Assembly: GCF_016735115.1 (NCBI RefSeq) | Contig: NZ_JAERQJ010000013.1 | Coordinates: 42,525-106,524, forward strand | DNA from: Aquimarina mytili | GTDB taxonomy: Bacteria; Bacteroidota; Bacteroidia; Flavobacteriales; Flavobacteriaceae | Length of the DNA: 64,000 bases | Reading direction: 5' to 3' | Part shown: piece by piece, positions 35,511 to 45,798 of the stretch | Layout: every line of letters begins with the position of its first letter | Position numbering within the stretch: the stretch's first letter is position 1 | Notes under the pieces: model-generated | What the model was told of the DNA's origin: nothing | What the model saw: the letters and a program-made list of their open reading frames with translations, nothing else | Databases searched by the model: none | Made by a program: the position numbers and the translations under genes

Positions 35511-37871
35511 TTATAATACTTTCAACTTTGCAAAACGTAGTAGTAGTTTTTTTATGCCTCCTTTTTCAAAATGAATTTCAGCTTTTTTATCTTGCCCTAC
35601 TCCTTCGATTTTAAGAATTTTCCCTCTACCAAATCTCATATGTTCTACCGCGGTTCCTGGTATCAGATTGTTATCTAAAAGATTTGTTTTAGTATCATTT
35701 GATACTGGATCAGAAGTTGGTCTAAGTTTGCGCAATTTTCGCAACTGTTCCTCATTAGGTTTATGGGCCAATGGCGGTGAACCAGAAACTGGTTTTTTGA
35801 GTCTCAGTTTACTTTTATCTACTTCTCCAAATATATCAGAATCGATTAACGGCTTGTAACGATATCCTTCCACCGGAGTTAGATATTCGAGATATTGATC
35901 ATCAATTTCTTCAATAAATCGGCTGGGTTCAGCATCAACCAGTTTACCCCATCGATATCGTGATTGTGTATACGTAAGATATGCTTGCTTTTCGGCCCTT
36001 GTAAGCGCCACATAAAATAATCGTCTTTCCTCTTCTAATTCACTTCTTGTGTTCATACTCATCCCTGAAGGAAACAGATCTTCTTCCATACCCACAATAT
36101 ATACATGAGGAAACTCTAATCCTTTGGCTAAATGTATGGTCATCAATGCCACTCTATCATCATCTCCTGTATCCTGATCTAAATCAGTGGCCAGGGCAAC
36201 ATCTTCCAAAAACTCTGCTAAAGATCCTGTTTCGTCTGCCAATTCCTTTTGACCTTCTACAAAATCACGAATACCATTAAGTAATTCTTCAATATTTTCT
36301 ATACGTGCTATACCCTCAGGTGTACCATCTTTCTTTAACTCCTGCAACAATCCGGTTTTTTTTGCGACCATTTCGGCAAGTACAAATGCATCTGATGTTT
36401 GGTTAGTAACCTGAAAACTTTTGATCATTGTCATAAAGTTTTGCAACCTGGTTTTGGTACCACTATTGATTTTCAGGTTTATTCTATCTAAATTTTCGAT
36501 AACTTCAAAAATGGAACGATCATAATGATTTGCCGCTACAATTAATTTATCTACGGTGGTAGCTCCTATCCCCCGTGCAGGATAGTTGATTACACGCTTT
36601 AGGGCTTCTTCATCCTTTGGATTAATAATCAACCGTAGATACGCCAGAACATCTTTAATTTCTTTACGCTGGTAGAATGACAATCCTCCATAAATTCGAT
36701 ATTTAATATCCCTTTTACGCAATGCATCTTCTATAGCCCTGGATTGAGCATTAGTTCTATAAAGCACCGCAAAATCACCATTGGGTAATTGATGCTGCAT
36801 TTGATTTTCAAAGATCGAACTGGCAACAAACCTTCCTTCGTCTCCATCGGTCAATAATCGATTAACTATAATTTTGGGACCAGGATCATTTGCAGTCCAA
36901 ACTACTTTATCAAGTTTGGTTTTATTTTTATCGATAATAGAGTTCGCAGCTTCAACAATATTCTTTGTTGATCTATAATTTTGTTCAAGTCGATATTGTT
37001 GTACATCATCGTAATCACGCTGAAAATTCAGAATATTATTAATATTTGCTCCGCGAAAAGCATAAATACTTTGTGCATCATCGCCTACTACACATATATT
37101 TTGAAACTTATCAGACAAAGCTCGTACAATTAGATATTGCGAATGATTGGTATCTTGATACTCGTCTACCAATATATATCGGAATCGATTTTGATATTTT
37201 GCCAACACATCAGGAAAACGATTTAACAACTCGTTAGTTTTCAATAAAAGATCATCAAAATCCATCGCACCTGCTTTAAAACAGCGCTCCACATAATTTT
37301 GATAGATCTCTCCCATTCGGGGTCGTTTTGCCATAGCATCTGCTTCTACCAATTCTGCATTTTGGAAATAGGCTTTAACGGTAATTAAACTATTCTTATA
37401 TGAAGAAATGCGAGAATATACCTGTTTATACTTATAGATATCTTTATCCAGCCCCATTTCCTTAATAATAGAAGCTATAAGCCGTTGAGAATCCTGGGTG
37501 TCATATATCGTGAAATTTGAAGGATACCCTAACTTATCAGCCTCAAACCTCAATATTTTAGCAAAAATCGAGTGAAATGTTCCCATCCACAGGTTTTTAG
37601 CTTCACTTGGTCCTACGATACTGGCAATACGTTTCTTCATCTCACGTGCTGCCTTATTCGTAAATGTTAAGGACAAAATATTAAAAGAATCAACTCCCTG
37701 ATGCATCAAATATGCAATACGATATGTAAGTACTCGAGTCTTGCCAGATCCTGCTCCAGCAATTACTATCATAGGACCATCTTTTTGAAGAACGGGTGCC
37801 CTCTGTGCGTCATTTAACTCTGCTAAATATTCTTCCAACGTAACAATTTTTAAAAAGTGAAATTTAAGCAA
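35511..37871 (-). CDS. uvrD: UvrD/PcrA-type DNA helicase
   Basis: 786 residues of SF1A: Walker A AGAGSGKT (about residue 39-46), motif Ia SLTFTNKAAREMKKR, motif II VDEYQDTN, motif IV YRTNAQSRAIE, motif V TIHLAKGLEF and motif VI FYVALTRA. The C terminus carries a short tudor-like segment, RFGRGKILKIEG, as in PcrA, which contacts RNA polymerase. Acts in excision repair and removal of stalled polymerases or Rec filaments. The first ATG may be a few codons too far upstream. Confidence 0.94.
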   Translation of the reverse strand: MLKFHFLKIVTLEEYLAELNDAQRAPVLQKDGPMIVIAGAGSGKTRVLTYRIAYLMHQGVDSFNILSLTFTNKAAREMKKRIASIVGPSEAKNLWMGTFHSIFAKILRFEADKLGYPSNFTIYDTQDSQRLIASIIKEMGLDKDIYKYKQVYSRISSYKNSLITVKAYFQNAELVEADAMAKRPRMGEIYQNYVERCFKAGAMDFDDLLLKTNELLNRFPDVLAKYQNRFRYILVDEYQDTNHSQYLIVRALSDKFQNICVVGDDAQSIYAFRGANINNILNFQRDYDDVQQYRLEQNYRSTKNIVEAANSIIDKNKTKLDKVVWTANDPGPKIIVNRLLTDGDEGRFVASSIFENQMQHQLPNGDFAVLYRTNAQSRAIEDALRKRDIKYRIYGGLSFYQRKEIKDVLAYLRLIINPKDEEALKRVINYPARGIGATTVDKLIVAANHYDRSIFEVIENLDRINLKINSGTKTRLQNFMTMIKSFQVTNQTSDAFVLAEMVAKKTGLLQELKKDGTPEGIARIENIEELLNGIRDFVEGQKELADETGSLAEFLEDVALATDLDQDTGDDDRVALMTIHLAKGLEFPHVYIVGMEEDLFPSGMSMNTRSELEEERRLFYVALTRAEKQAYLTYTQSRYRWGKLVDAEPSRFIEEIDDQYLEYLTPVEGYRYKPLIDSDIFGEVDKSKLRLKKPVSGSPPLAHKPNEEQLRKLRKLRPTSDPVSNDTKTNLLDNNLIPGTAVEHMRFGRGKILKIEGVGQDKKAEIHFEKGGIKKLLLRFAKLKVL

Positions 37872-38187
37872 AGAATGATGGTTTTGAAACCATAAACAAG
37901 TCTTTTTGTAAACAAATCTTGGTCAATAACTTTTAGTCAAAAAATTGAATACGAAATGATACAAATATGTATTGAACTGCGATTATCATGCCCTTACACA
38001 CATCGTCCACTGATCAAATGAAAAAACGATATTGACAACAAAGAAGGTTTTTTCTTACACCTTAATGAATTAAAAACAAAAAAAATGGATAAAAAGCATT
38101 ATTTTAAGACAAAAAGTGCTATATTTAAAAAAATTTAATTCGAAAATTCAATTTTTATACGATTAAAACATAACCAAATCTAACACT
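37872..38187. other. intergenic region, nothing recognised
   Basis: 316 AT-rich bases between the divergent uvrD and the 38188 gene. It must hold both promoters. I see no clear hairpin, repeat or coding segment. Confidence 0.5.
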
Positions 38188-38475
38188 ATGGCCCCAAACT
38201 TGAATGTACAAATTATTGAAAAAGAACAGATCAAATTATTGAAATTCCCCAAAGAAGATGTCTTAAACAAAAGAAAGGATCAAATTGATCGTTTTTTAGA
38301 GTTACAAAGAGCACTTTCACTTGGCAACCTAGAACATCAAAAAGTAAGAATCATTTTTGTAGATGATCAAGGTTTTAAAAAAGTAGAGACTACTATATGG
38401 GGTATAACCGATAAAGAGGTTATACTAAAACAATCAACAATTATCCCTTTAGAAAGAATCATCAGTATTACATGA
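38188..38475 (+). CDS. conserved small protein of unknown function (95 aa)
   Basis: A 95-residue soluble protein. The C-terminal half looks like an SH3/Sm-like beta barrel: KVRIIFVDDQGFKKVETTIW, then ITDKEVILKQSTIIPLERII, reminiscent of Rof/YolD-type or Hfq-like small barrels that contact RNA or protein. This resemblance is weak. It is a stand-alone gene divergent from uvrD. Confidence 0.75.
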   Translation: MAPNLNVQIIEKEQIKLLKFPKEDVLNKRKDQIDRFLELQRALSLGNLEHQKVRIIFVDDQGFKKVETTIWGITDKEVILKQSTIIPLERIISIT

Positions 38476-38557
38476 TTTTTGAATCAATAGCTATACCCAA
38501 TTTAATTGATATAACTAAATTTGAGTTTTTTTATCTAAACTCTTATTTTTTGGTAGG

Positions 38558-38585
38558 AGACGTATTTTGCAAATAAAATACGTCT
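38558..38585. other. strong hairpin in an intergenic region
   Basis: AGACGTATTTT, 6-base loop, AAAATACGTCT: an 11-bp perfect stem. There is no adjacent T run on either strand, so it is not a plain terminator. It may be a terminator relic or a regulatory leader hairpin for the metalloprotease gene 170 bases downstream. Confidence 0.5.
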
Positions 38586-38757
38586 TAACCATTTTATAAT
38601 GTAAGATTTTACTTGTACATATAAGATATTTCACTTTTACTCGTTAGTTATTTCATAATAGCGTTTCAAAACACTATTACCACATCAAAATCAATCAATT
38701 AGACGAATACAAACTATAATATACCAAAAAAAATTAACGCTAAATAACCCACATAAA

Positions 38758-41622
38758 ATGAGAAAGAAATTATTGAAGTATTTTCTTCTAATCATTACAC
38801 TTATCAATGTGCATATTGCTAATGCACAATCAGGCCAACCTCATTTAATAGCAAAGAATCAAAAAGCTTTTATTAATACCTTGATTAGTCCTAAAAAATC
38901 TAAACCTCTTGCGATAAAAATCGATGCCAATCAATCTTTGGCTCTTAATCTTACCGTGAAAACAGAAATTGATCAAACACTTACCCTTATCGGAAATGTA
39001 AATGGAGAGCAATTATCCACATTCAGTTTCTCTGAAGTCAATGGTAAATTAGAAGGTTCAATTGTTTTACCAAACAGTAAAAAAGCATATTCTTTATACT
39101 CTGAAGATGATGGCAAGGTATATATCAAACAAACAGATATCAACTCAATTTTATGTGTAGACCTTGAAAAAACTCCAGATCAAAAGAGAACGATAAAAAA
39201 ATCAACATCAATAGCAATGGCCGCACCAGAACTTGAGAGTTTACCTGGTGCTACAGGTATTATATATCTAGATTTTGATGGAGAGGTTGTTTCTAATACC
39301 AGCTGGTTATCAGGAGCTACAATTAATGCACAGTCGCCAAATTATACAAATGCTGAAATTATAGAAATATGGAAAATCATGGCAGAAGATTTTCGTCCAT
39401 TTAATCTAAATGTAACTACACGTAGGGATCTATTTGATGCCGCCCCAAGAAACCGTAGAATGATGTGTATTTTTACTCCTACTAAAGATGCAGCACCCAC
39501 ATCTGGTGGTGTCGCTTATGTAAATTCTTTTTCTTCGACTAGAGATAATCCATGTTGGGTATATAATTTGTCAATACGTGCTGCAGGAGAAACAGGATCG
39601 CATGAGGTAGGACATACATTAGGTCTAAGACACCATGGAAAAGGATCTACAACCTATTATAACGGCCACGGGCAATGGAGTCCAATTATGGGATGGAGTG
39701 CCAGTAGACCTATTGGACATTGGAGTGCAGGTGAATATGAAGGAGCTTCTAACCCTGGACAAGATGATGTAGCGATTATTGCGAATAGTAGAAATGGCGT
39801 TGGTTTTCAGGATGATGATCATGCAGATGATATTAATACCGCTACATCAATAAGAGTAAGTCCGGCCGGAGATGTAAGTGCCAGCCAAAACTTTGGACTT
39901 ATAAGCACCAGAGATGATAAAGATGTATTCACTTTTGCCATAGAAACAGGACCAGTGTCTTTTTCTTTCGAACCAGACCCCGACTATCCCAACCTAAATA
40001 TACAAGCAAGAATCTTAAACGAACTGGGACAAGAAGTTGCCATTTCTGATCCTGCAGGACTTTCTGCATCGATATCACAAAATCTCTCTGAAGGTATCTA
40101 TTTTATAGAAATTGATGGTGTAGGTGAAGGAACCGTAAATAATGGGTATTCCGATTTCTCTTCCTTAGGTAATTATACCATTTCTGGAAGTTACATTCCA
40201 GGAGATGATAAGAACCCTCCTTTATCAGAGTTTGAATCGTCTCAAGATTGTACTCAAATCCAATTTACGAGCACTTCTACCAACAGAATAAATTCATATT
40301 TATGGAACTTTGGAGATGGTCAAACCTCTACGCAGCAAAATCCTACGCATACCTATGCAGCCGAGGGAGATTATACAGTATCGCTAACCACAACAAATGA
40401 TTCTGGTAGTGATACAGAAGAAAAAATAAATTATATAACTATACGAACGCCAAGTCAACCCATAATTTCTGATCAAAATATTTGTAGCGGAGAATCTATA
40501 ACATTATCACCAACCGGAAATAGTGATTTTAATTGGTATAGCGCTCCTTCAGGAGGCAGTCGTATCGCTTCTGGAACTACTTATACAACCCCAGAGCTTA
40601 CGTCTAATCAAACATATTATGTTGAGGGAGTTATAGGTGGATGTACTACCGCAACCAGAACACAAGTAAATATAACTGTTGCTCCTAGTCCTAATCAACC
40701 TTCGGCTGTTGATCAAAGGATTTGTAGTGGAGAATCAGTTACATTATCTGTATCAGGAAATAGCGAATATAATTGGTATGAATCATCAACTGGAGGTACA
40801 CGTATTGCTACAGGAAGTACATATGAGACTCCTACTCTAACTTCTTCAAAAACGTATTATGTTGAAGGTATACTAGGAGATTGTAGTACTGCCACAAGAA
40901 CCGAAGTACGAGTTGAAGTAGCACAATCAATCAACCAACCAACTGCGTCTGACCAAAATATTTGCAGTGGAGAATTTACAATTATAACCGTAACAGGAAA
41001 TAGCGAGTATAATTGGTATGAAACACCAACCGGAGGCACTGTAATTGCAACCGGAGATAGCTATCAAACCCCTATACTCAAGTCTACAAAAACATACTAT
41101 ATAGAAGGTGTTATCGGTGGCTGTTTCAATACTACCAGAACAGAGGTTAAAGCTATTATATCAGAAAACCCGGAATCTCCAGTCATTTTTGTAAATCAAA
41201 ACCAAAGCTTAGCTATTAATTCTGAATTTTCAACATACCAATGGTATTTTAATAATAGTCCAATAGAGGATGCTAATCTTGCAACTTACACACCACTACA
41301 AAGTGGAGAATATCAAATAGAAGTATTTAATGATTCAGGATGTAATGCTATTTCAGAAAAATTCTCTGTAGACCAATCTATGTTGAATGCAATTAGAGAT
41401 AACAACGTATATACATACTATCCAAATCCTGTAAAGGCAGATGGTCTTTTAAATATTGAAGGCTTTACAATAGAGGATTATGATGTAAGAATTGTAAATA
41501 TTCAAGGTCAAATATTAATAAAGTCAACCCCTACTTCTCAATTAGATTTATCAGAACTGTCAAACGGTTTATATATCTTGCTGATTAACAATAAGCCTGT
41601 AGGTAAGTTTATAAAACAATAA
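38758..41622 (+). CDS. T9SS-secreted zinc metalloprotease with PKD and three Ig-like CHU_C repeats
   Basis: 954 residues with a signal peptide (cut near NAQSG, residue 24). The zinc site is HEVGHTLGLRHHG starting at His282. A pre-peptidase-like beta domain follows (about 370-480), then a PKD domain (about 490-560, WNFGDGQTSTQQNP), then three tandem repeats of about 78 residues (569-641, 647-721, 727-801), each with ICSGE, NWY, GG(S/T)-x-IA(S/T)G and TYYVEG (IEG in the last). A final Ig-like unit and a C-terminal T9SS type A sorting domain (YYPNPVKADGLL... KFIKQ) complete it. It should be exported by the type IX system and act on extracellular protein. Confidence 0.93.
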   Translation: MRKKLLKYFLLIITLINVHIANAQSGQPHLIAKNQKAFINTLISPKKSKPLAIKIDANQSLALNLTVKTEIDQTLTLIGNVNGEQLSTFSFSEVNGKLEGSIVLPNSKKAYSLYSEDDGKVYIKQTDINSILCVDLEKTPDQKRTIKKSTSIAMAAPELESLPGATGIIYLDFDGEVVSNTSWLSGATINAQSPNYTNAEIIEIWKIMAEDFRPFNLNVTTRRDLFDAAPRNRRMMCIFTPTKDAAPTSGGVAYVNSFSSTRDNPCWVYNLSIRAAGETGSHEVGHTLGLRHHGKGSTTYYNGHGQWSPIMGWSASRPIGHWSAGEYEGASNPGQDDVAIIANSRNGVGFQDDDHADDINTATSIRVSPAGDVSASQNFGLISTRDDKDVFTFAIETGPVSFSFEPDPDYPNLNIQARILNELGQEVAISDPAGLSASISQNLSEGIYFIEIDGVGEGTVNNGYSDFSSLGNYTISGSYIPGDDKNPPLSEFESSQDCTQIQFTSTSTNRINSYLWNFGDGQTSTQQNPTHTYAAEGDYTVSLTTTNDSGSDTEEKINYITIRTPSQPIISDQNICSGESITLSPTGNSDFNWYSAPSGGSRIASGTTYTTPELTSNQTYYVEGVIGGCTTATRTQVNITVAPSPNQPSAVDQRICSGESVTLSVSGNSEYNWYESSTGGTRIATGSTYETPTLTSSKTYYVEGILGDCSTATRTEVRVEVAQSINQPTASDQNICSGEFTIITVTGNSEYNWYETPTGGTVIATGDSYQTPILKSTKTYYIEGVIGGCFNTTRTEVKAIISENPESPVIFVNQNQSLAINSEFSTYQWYFNNSPIEDANLATYTPLQSGEYQIEVFNDSGCNAISEKFSVDQSMLNAIRDNNVYTYYPNPVKADGLLNIEGFTIEDYDVRIVNIQGQILIKSTPTSQLDLSELSNGLYILLINNKPVGKFIKQ

Positions 41623-41641
41623 TTTTATATATATAACGATC

Positions 41642-41678
41642 AAAGCATATTATCTTTCTTGGATAATATGCTTTTTTT
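41642..41678 (+). terminator. rho-independent terminator
   Basis: 13-bp stem (41642-41654 with 41662-41674) and T run after the metalloprotease gene. Confidence 0.87.
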
Positions 41679-41760
41679 ATATGTAAAAATATCTAGGCTT
41701 CATTTTTAACTTTCCTTTAATAGATTTTTGAATATCTTTAGAAACCAAAAATCAAAACGT

Positions 41761-42291
41761 TTGAAAAAGAACCTAGCGACCTATTTTATTTTTACCATAC
41801 CCTTCCTGTTCTTCTCTCAAAAAAAGGGCAATGTAATACCAGAGTATGGTAAAACATATAATGTGGTTAATCCAGATTATAAAACAGATACTTTACATGA
41901 CCTAAAGGTTGTTTTTGATATTGGAAGAACCTTTGCAGATAGCTCAAAAGTAAATCCCCTTATCAATACAGCCGCCAGATTTCTCAATATGCATGAAGGA
42001 GCAGGTGTTTCTACCGAAAAGTTAAAAGTAGCCTTAGTAATTCATGGTTCAGCGGCATATGACATTTTAAATAATGAAAACTACAAAACAAAATACGGCA
42101 TAGATAATCCTAATGCAAAACTCGTATCGGCATTATCCGAAAAGGGGGCACACATAATTTTATGCGGTCAAACGGCAGCTTATCGTAATATCACAAAAAC
42201 AAAAACGCTTCCAGAAGTGCAATATGCACTTTCGGCTATGACGGCACTTGTACAATTACAAAACGAAAACTACAGACTTATTAATTTCTAA
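41761..42291 (+). CDS. exported DsrE-family protein
   Basis: No ATG exists near the N terminus. TTG 41761 gives a signal peptide starting (M)KKNLATYFIFTIPFLFFSQ, whereas TTG 41728 would add 11 basic residues. From 41761 the protein has 176 residues. The C-terminal two thirds match the DsrE/DsrF fold with IHGSAAYDIL and ILCGQTAAYRN (a Cys in the position often used for sulfur relay). It heads an operon with an exported M20 amidohydrolase (5-base gap). Envelope sulfur or redox function is inferred. Confidence 0.78.
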   Translation: MKKNLATYFIFTIPFLFFSQKKGNVIPEYGKTYNVVNPDYKTDTLHDLKVVFDIGRTFADSSKVNPLINTAARFLNMHEGAGVSTEKLKVALVIHGSAAYDILNNENYKTKYGIDNPNAKLVSALSEKGAHIILCGQTAAYRNITKTKTLPEVQYALSAMTALVQLQNENYRLINF

Positions 42292-42296
42292 ACCTA

Positions 42297-43592
42297 ATGA
42301 ACACGAACACACAATCAATTTTCTTCTTAATTTTTGCATTTGCTTTTTGCGCTATACAAGCTCAACAGATTAATCCTGAGATTAATTCGATGGCTGAAAA
42401 GTTAGAATCAAAAGTAATCGAATGGAGAAGAGATTTTCATCAAAACCCCGAACTTTCGAATCGCGAATTCGAAACGGCAAAAAAGATTGCGAAACACTTA
42501 AAAGATCTTGGTCTTGAAGTAACCGAAAATGTAGCCAAAACAGGTGTTGTAGCCATTTTAAAAGGTAATACTCCTGGAAAAACTGTTGCGCTTAGAGCAG
42601 ATATAGATGCTCTTCCAGTTACAGAAAGAGCTGATGTACCTTTTAAATCAACAGTTAAAACTACTTTTCTTGATACCGAAGTTGGTGTTAGTCATGCATG
42701 TGGTCATGATACCCATACTGCTATTCTTATGGGTGTAGCAGAGATTCTTACCAAACATAAAGACAAAATAAATGGTACCGTTAAGTTTATTTTTCAACCT
42801 GCAGAAGAAGGTCCGCCACCAGGAGAAGAAGGTGGAGCAAAATTAATGATAAAAGAAGGAGTATTAAAAAACCCAGATGTTGATGCCATTTTTGGTTTGC
42901 ATATCAATTCAGGTACCGAAGTAGGAAAAATACGTTACAAACCCGGGGGAACAATGGCTGCGGTAGAACGTTTTGTGATTAACGTAAAAGGAAAACAAAC
43001 TCATGGTTCTGCTCCTTGGACAGGAGTTGACCCTGTACTAATTTCTGCTAAAATAATTGATGGACTCCAAACTATTATTAGTAGAGAATCGCCATTGGTA
43101 AAAGAGGCTGCAGTAATTACTGTTGGTAAAATAACCAGTGGAGTACGCTTTAATATTATACCTGAAAGTGCCGAAATGATCGGAACCGTTAGGACACTAG
43201 ATCCAAAAATGAGAGAACTTATTATTAGAAGAATGAATGAAATGGTGCCTTCAATTGCTAAGGCCTATGGTGGAGATGCAACTATAGAATTTCAAAATAA
43301 CACATCAATCACGTATAATGACCCCGCTTTGGTAAAACAAATGTTACCAACAATTGAAGGTATTGCCGGGAAAGAAAATGTAATCTTATCAAAAGCAACC
43401 ACCGGAGGCGAAGATTTCTCATATTTTCAAGAAGTAGTACCCGGATTTTATTTCTTCTTAGGAGGAAAATCAAAAGGAACCGAAAAAGCTGCAGCTCACC
43501 ATACACCAGATTTCTATATAGACGAAAGCGGTCTGTTATTAGGTGTTAAAGTGATGTCTCAATTAACCTTAGATTATCTAAACGCGCAATAA
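42297..43592 (+). CDS. exported M20-family amidohydrolase/peptidase
   Basis: 431 residues with a signal peptide (cut near IQAQQ, residue 23). The two-metal site is seen in HACGHDTHT and PAEEGPPPGEEGGA, with other ligands at GLHINSG and near the C-terminal AAHHTPDFY. This group removes N-acyl groups from amino acids or hippurate-like compounds. Second gene of an operon with the DsrE-like protein and the GltS-like protein. Confidence 0.92.
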   Translation: MNTNTQSIFFLIFAFAFCAIQAQQINPEINSMAEKLESKVIEWRRDFHQNPELSNREFETAKKIAKHLKDLGLEVTENVAKTGVVAILKGNTPGKTVALRADIDALPVTERADVPFKSTVKTTFLDTEVGVSHACGHDTHTAILMGVAEILTKHKDKINGTVKFIFQPAEEGPPPGEEGGAKLMIKEGVLKNPDVDAIFGLHINSGTEVGKIRYKPGGTMAAVERFVINVKGKQTHGSAPWTGVDPVLISAKIIDGLQTIISRESPLVKEAAVITVGKITSGVRFNIIPESAEMIGTVRTLDPKMRELIIRRMNEMVPSIAKAYGGDATIEFQNNTSITYNDPALVKQMLPTIEGIAGKENVILSKATTGGEDFSYFQEVVPGFYFFLGGKSKGTEKAAAHHTPDFYIDESGLLLGVKVMSQLTLDYLNAQ

Positions 43593-43613
43593 AAACTGGG
43601 CACCCTAAAATAT

Positions 43614-45194
43614 ATGGAAAGCATTATTAATTTTTTGAGTTCAATATCATGGTGGATGTGGCTTATTGTTGTTATCGTATTAATAGCAATAAGAGACATA
43701 TTTTTTAATAAAAAACACACCATAAAACATAATTTTCCGGTTTTAGGGCATCTACGGTATATGCTAGAAAGTATTGGACCAGAAATGAGGCAATATTTTG
43801 TGGCCAATAACCGCGAAGAATTACCTTTTAATAGAATTGAAAGAGGTTGGGTATATGCATCTTCAAAAAACGAGAATAACTATGAAGGTTTTGGGACCGA
43901 TCGAGATATCTATTTACATCAGCACATTTTTGTAAAAAATTGTTTGATTCCGTTTAAAATGGAAAAAGATCATCCCAATAAAGAAGATAAAACCTTTCTT
44001 CCTTGTGCTAAAGTTATGGGGCAATATAATCAGCGTAAAAAACCATATCGACCAGGCTCTATTGTTAATGTTTCTGCCATGAGTTTTGGCTCCCTTTCTG
44101 CCAGAGCGGTAGAATCATTAAATATTGGAGTAGAAAAGGCTAATGCATATCATAATACTGGCGAGGGTGGTCTTTCTCCTTATCACAGTAATGGTGGAGA
44201 TGTTATTTTTCATTTTGGTACAGGATATTTTGGAGTTAGAGACGAAAATGGAAATTTCTCGATGCAAAAAATGAAAGAACTGGTAGCTCAAAATCCTTTT
44301 GTAAAAGCCATAGAAATTAAACTTTCGCAGGGCGCAAAACCAGGAAAAGGAGGTGTTTTACCCGGTAAAAAAATAACTGCAGAAATTGCAAAAATCAGAG
44401 GAGTCGAAATTGGTAAGGATGTCCTCTCCCCTTCTGCGCACACAGCTTTTACGAATGTCCCAGAGTTATTACAATTTATTGAAGATATTGCAGATGAAAC
44501 CGGGCTTCCGGTAGGTATCAAAGCTGCCATTGGTAAAACCGAACAATGGGAACTTCTTGCAGAGCTTATGAGTAAAAGTAACAGAGGACCCGATTTTATA
44601 ACCATTGATGGTGGCGAAGGTGGTACAGGTGCTGCACCTCCTAGCTTTGCAGATCATGTATCCTTACCATGGGTATATGGTTTTACCGCTATTTATAAAA
44701 TTTTTCAGAAGCATAATCTTACCGAGCGTGTTGTTTTTATTGGTAGTGGTAAACTTGGATTTCCTGCCAAAGCTGCTATGGCATTTGCTATGGGGGTAGA
44801 TTGTATTAATGTTGCTAGAGAAGCTATGATGAGTATTGGCTGCATACAGGCACAAATATGTCATACAAATCGATGCCCTAGTGGTGTAGCTACGCAAAGT
44901 AAGTGGTTACAAAATGGAATTAATGTTCCTTTAAAATCAGATCGTTTGGCACAATACTTCAAGACATTTAGAAAAGAATTTATAGAAATTACCCATGCTG
45001 CAGGGTATGAACATCCATGTCAATTTACAATGCGGGATGTTGATCTAAATGTTGATGATGGAGAACTCACCAAAACTCTTGAAGAATCATTTAAATATAC
45101 CAAAACACCAGTTACCTATACCTGTGCTCAAGATTTAAAAGATTGTACGTATCTTGGTGGTCAGTACAAAAAAGAAGTTGAAGTAACACAATAA
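43614..45194 (+). CDS. FMN-binding glutamate synthase-like protein, membrane-anchored
   Basis: 526 residues with one N-terminal transmembrane segment (about 12-30) followed by a GltS_FMN barrel: NVSAMSFGSLSARAVESLN, EGGLSPYH, KLSQGAKPGKGG, TIDGGEGGTGAAP. The Fe-S-type cysteines of GltB occur in CIQAQICHTNRCPSGVATQ. It lacks the GltB amidotransferase and C-terminal domains. Such stand-alone proteins are common and may not make glutamate. Third gene of the operon. Confidence 0.9.
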   Translation: MESIINFLSSISWWMWLIVVIVLIAIRDIFFNKKHTIKHNFPVLGHLRYMLESIGPEMRQYFVANNREELPFNRIERGWVYASSKNENNYEGFGTDRDIYLHQHIFVKNCLIPFKMEKDHPNKEDKTFLPCAKVMGQYNQRKKPYRPGSIVNVSAMSFGSLSARAVESLNIGVEKANAYHNTGEGGLSPYHSNGGDVIFHFGTGYFGVRDENGNFSMQKMKELVAQNPFVKAIEIKLSQGAKPGKGGVLPGKKITAEIAKIRGVEIGKDVLSPSAHTAFTNVPELLQFIEDIADETGLPVGIKAAIGKTEQWELLAELMSKSNRGPDFITIDGGEGGTGAAPPSFADHVSLPWVYGFTAIYKIFQKHNLTERVVFIGSGKLGFPAKAAMAFAMGVDCINVAREAMMSIGCIQAQICHTNRCPSGVATQSKWLQNGINVPLKSDRLAQYFKTFRKEFIEITHAAGYEHPCQFTMRDVDLNVDDGELTKTLEESFKYTKTPVTYTCAQDLKDCTYLGGQYKKEVEVTQ

Positions 45195-45214
45195 TAACAC
45201 CTTTAATTTAACGA

Positions 45215-45733
45215 ATGGATTTCGATATTATACCTTTAGTCATTTCTCTTATCCCTGCAACGCTTATCACGTTAATTGCTTTTTATTTTTTTAAGCTTCA
45301 TACTACCAATGAAGAAAGGCGTCGTCGATTTCTTTTACATAGAGAAAATCAAAAACAGGCATTACCTCTTAAGCTACAGGCATATGAGCGTATGGTATTA
45401 TTTCTTGAAAGAGTATCTCCAGGTAAGCTATTGACTAGAATGCCTCCTGTTGGCGAAAACAAAAAAGAGTATGAGTCTTTATTGGTTCATACTATCGATC
45501 AAGAATTCGAACATAATCTTACCCAGCAGATCTATGTTTCAGATGAATGTTGGAATGCTATTAAAACAGCCAAGAATACCACCATCGCTTTGATAAGAAA
45601 AACAACCTTAAAAGACGAGGTAACTTCTGCTGATAAAATGAGAGAAGTCATTTTAACGGAGATTATCGAAAAAGGAGCTCCTAGCGATACAGCATTGGCA
45701 TTTATTAAAGAAGAGATTGGGGATTTGTTTTAG
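45215..45733 (+). CDS. conserved membrane-anchored protein of unknown function
   Basis: 172 residues with an N-terminal transmembrane segment (about 5-27) and a soluble alpha-helical C-terminal domain (FLHTIDQEFEHNLTQQIYV-like; the actual order is HTIDQEFEHNLTQQIYV). It resembles the Bacteroidota DUF7935 group, always near the glutamate synthase-like gene in my recollection. Last gene before the scarred accessory region. Confidence 0.78.
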   Translation: MDFDIIPLVISLIPATLITLIAFYFFKLHTTNEERRRRFLLHRENQKQALPLKLQAYERMVLFLERVSPGKLLTRMPPVGENKKEYESLLVHTIDQEFEHNLTQQIYVSDECWNAIKTAKNTTIALIRKTTLKDEVTSADKMREVILTEIIEKGAPSDTALAFIKEEIGDLF

Positions 45734-45798
45734 CTTAAAATATGAGAATATTTATATTACTAATTGCTATTATATAATTCTTGTAGCACGAGCCCGAA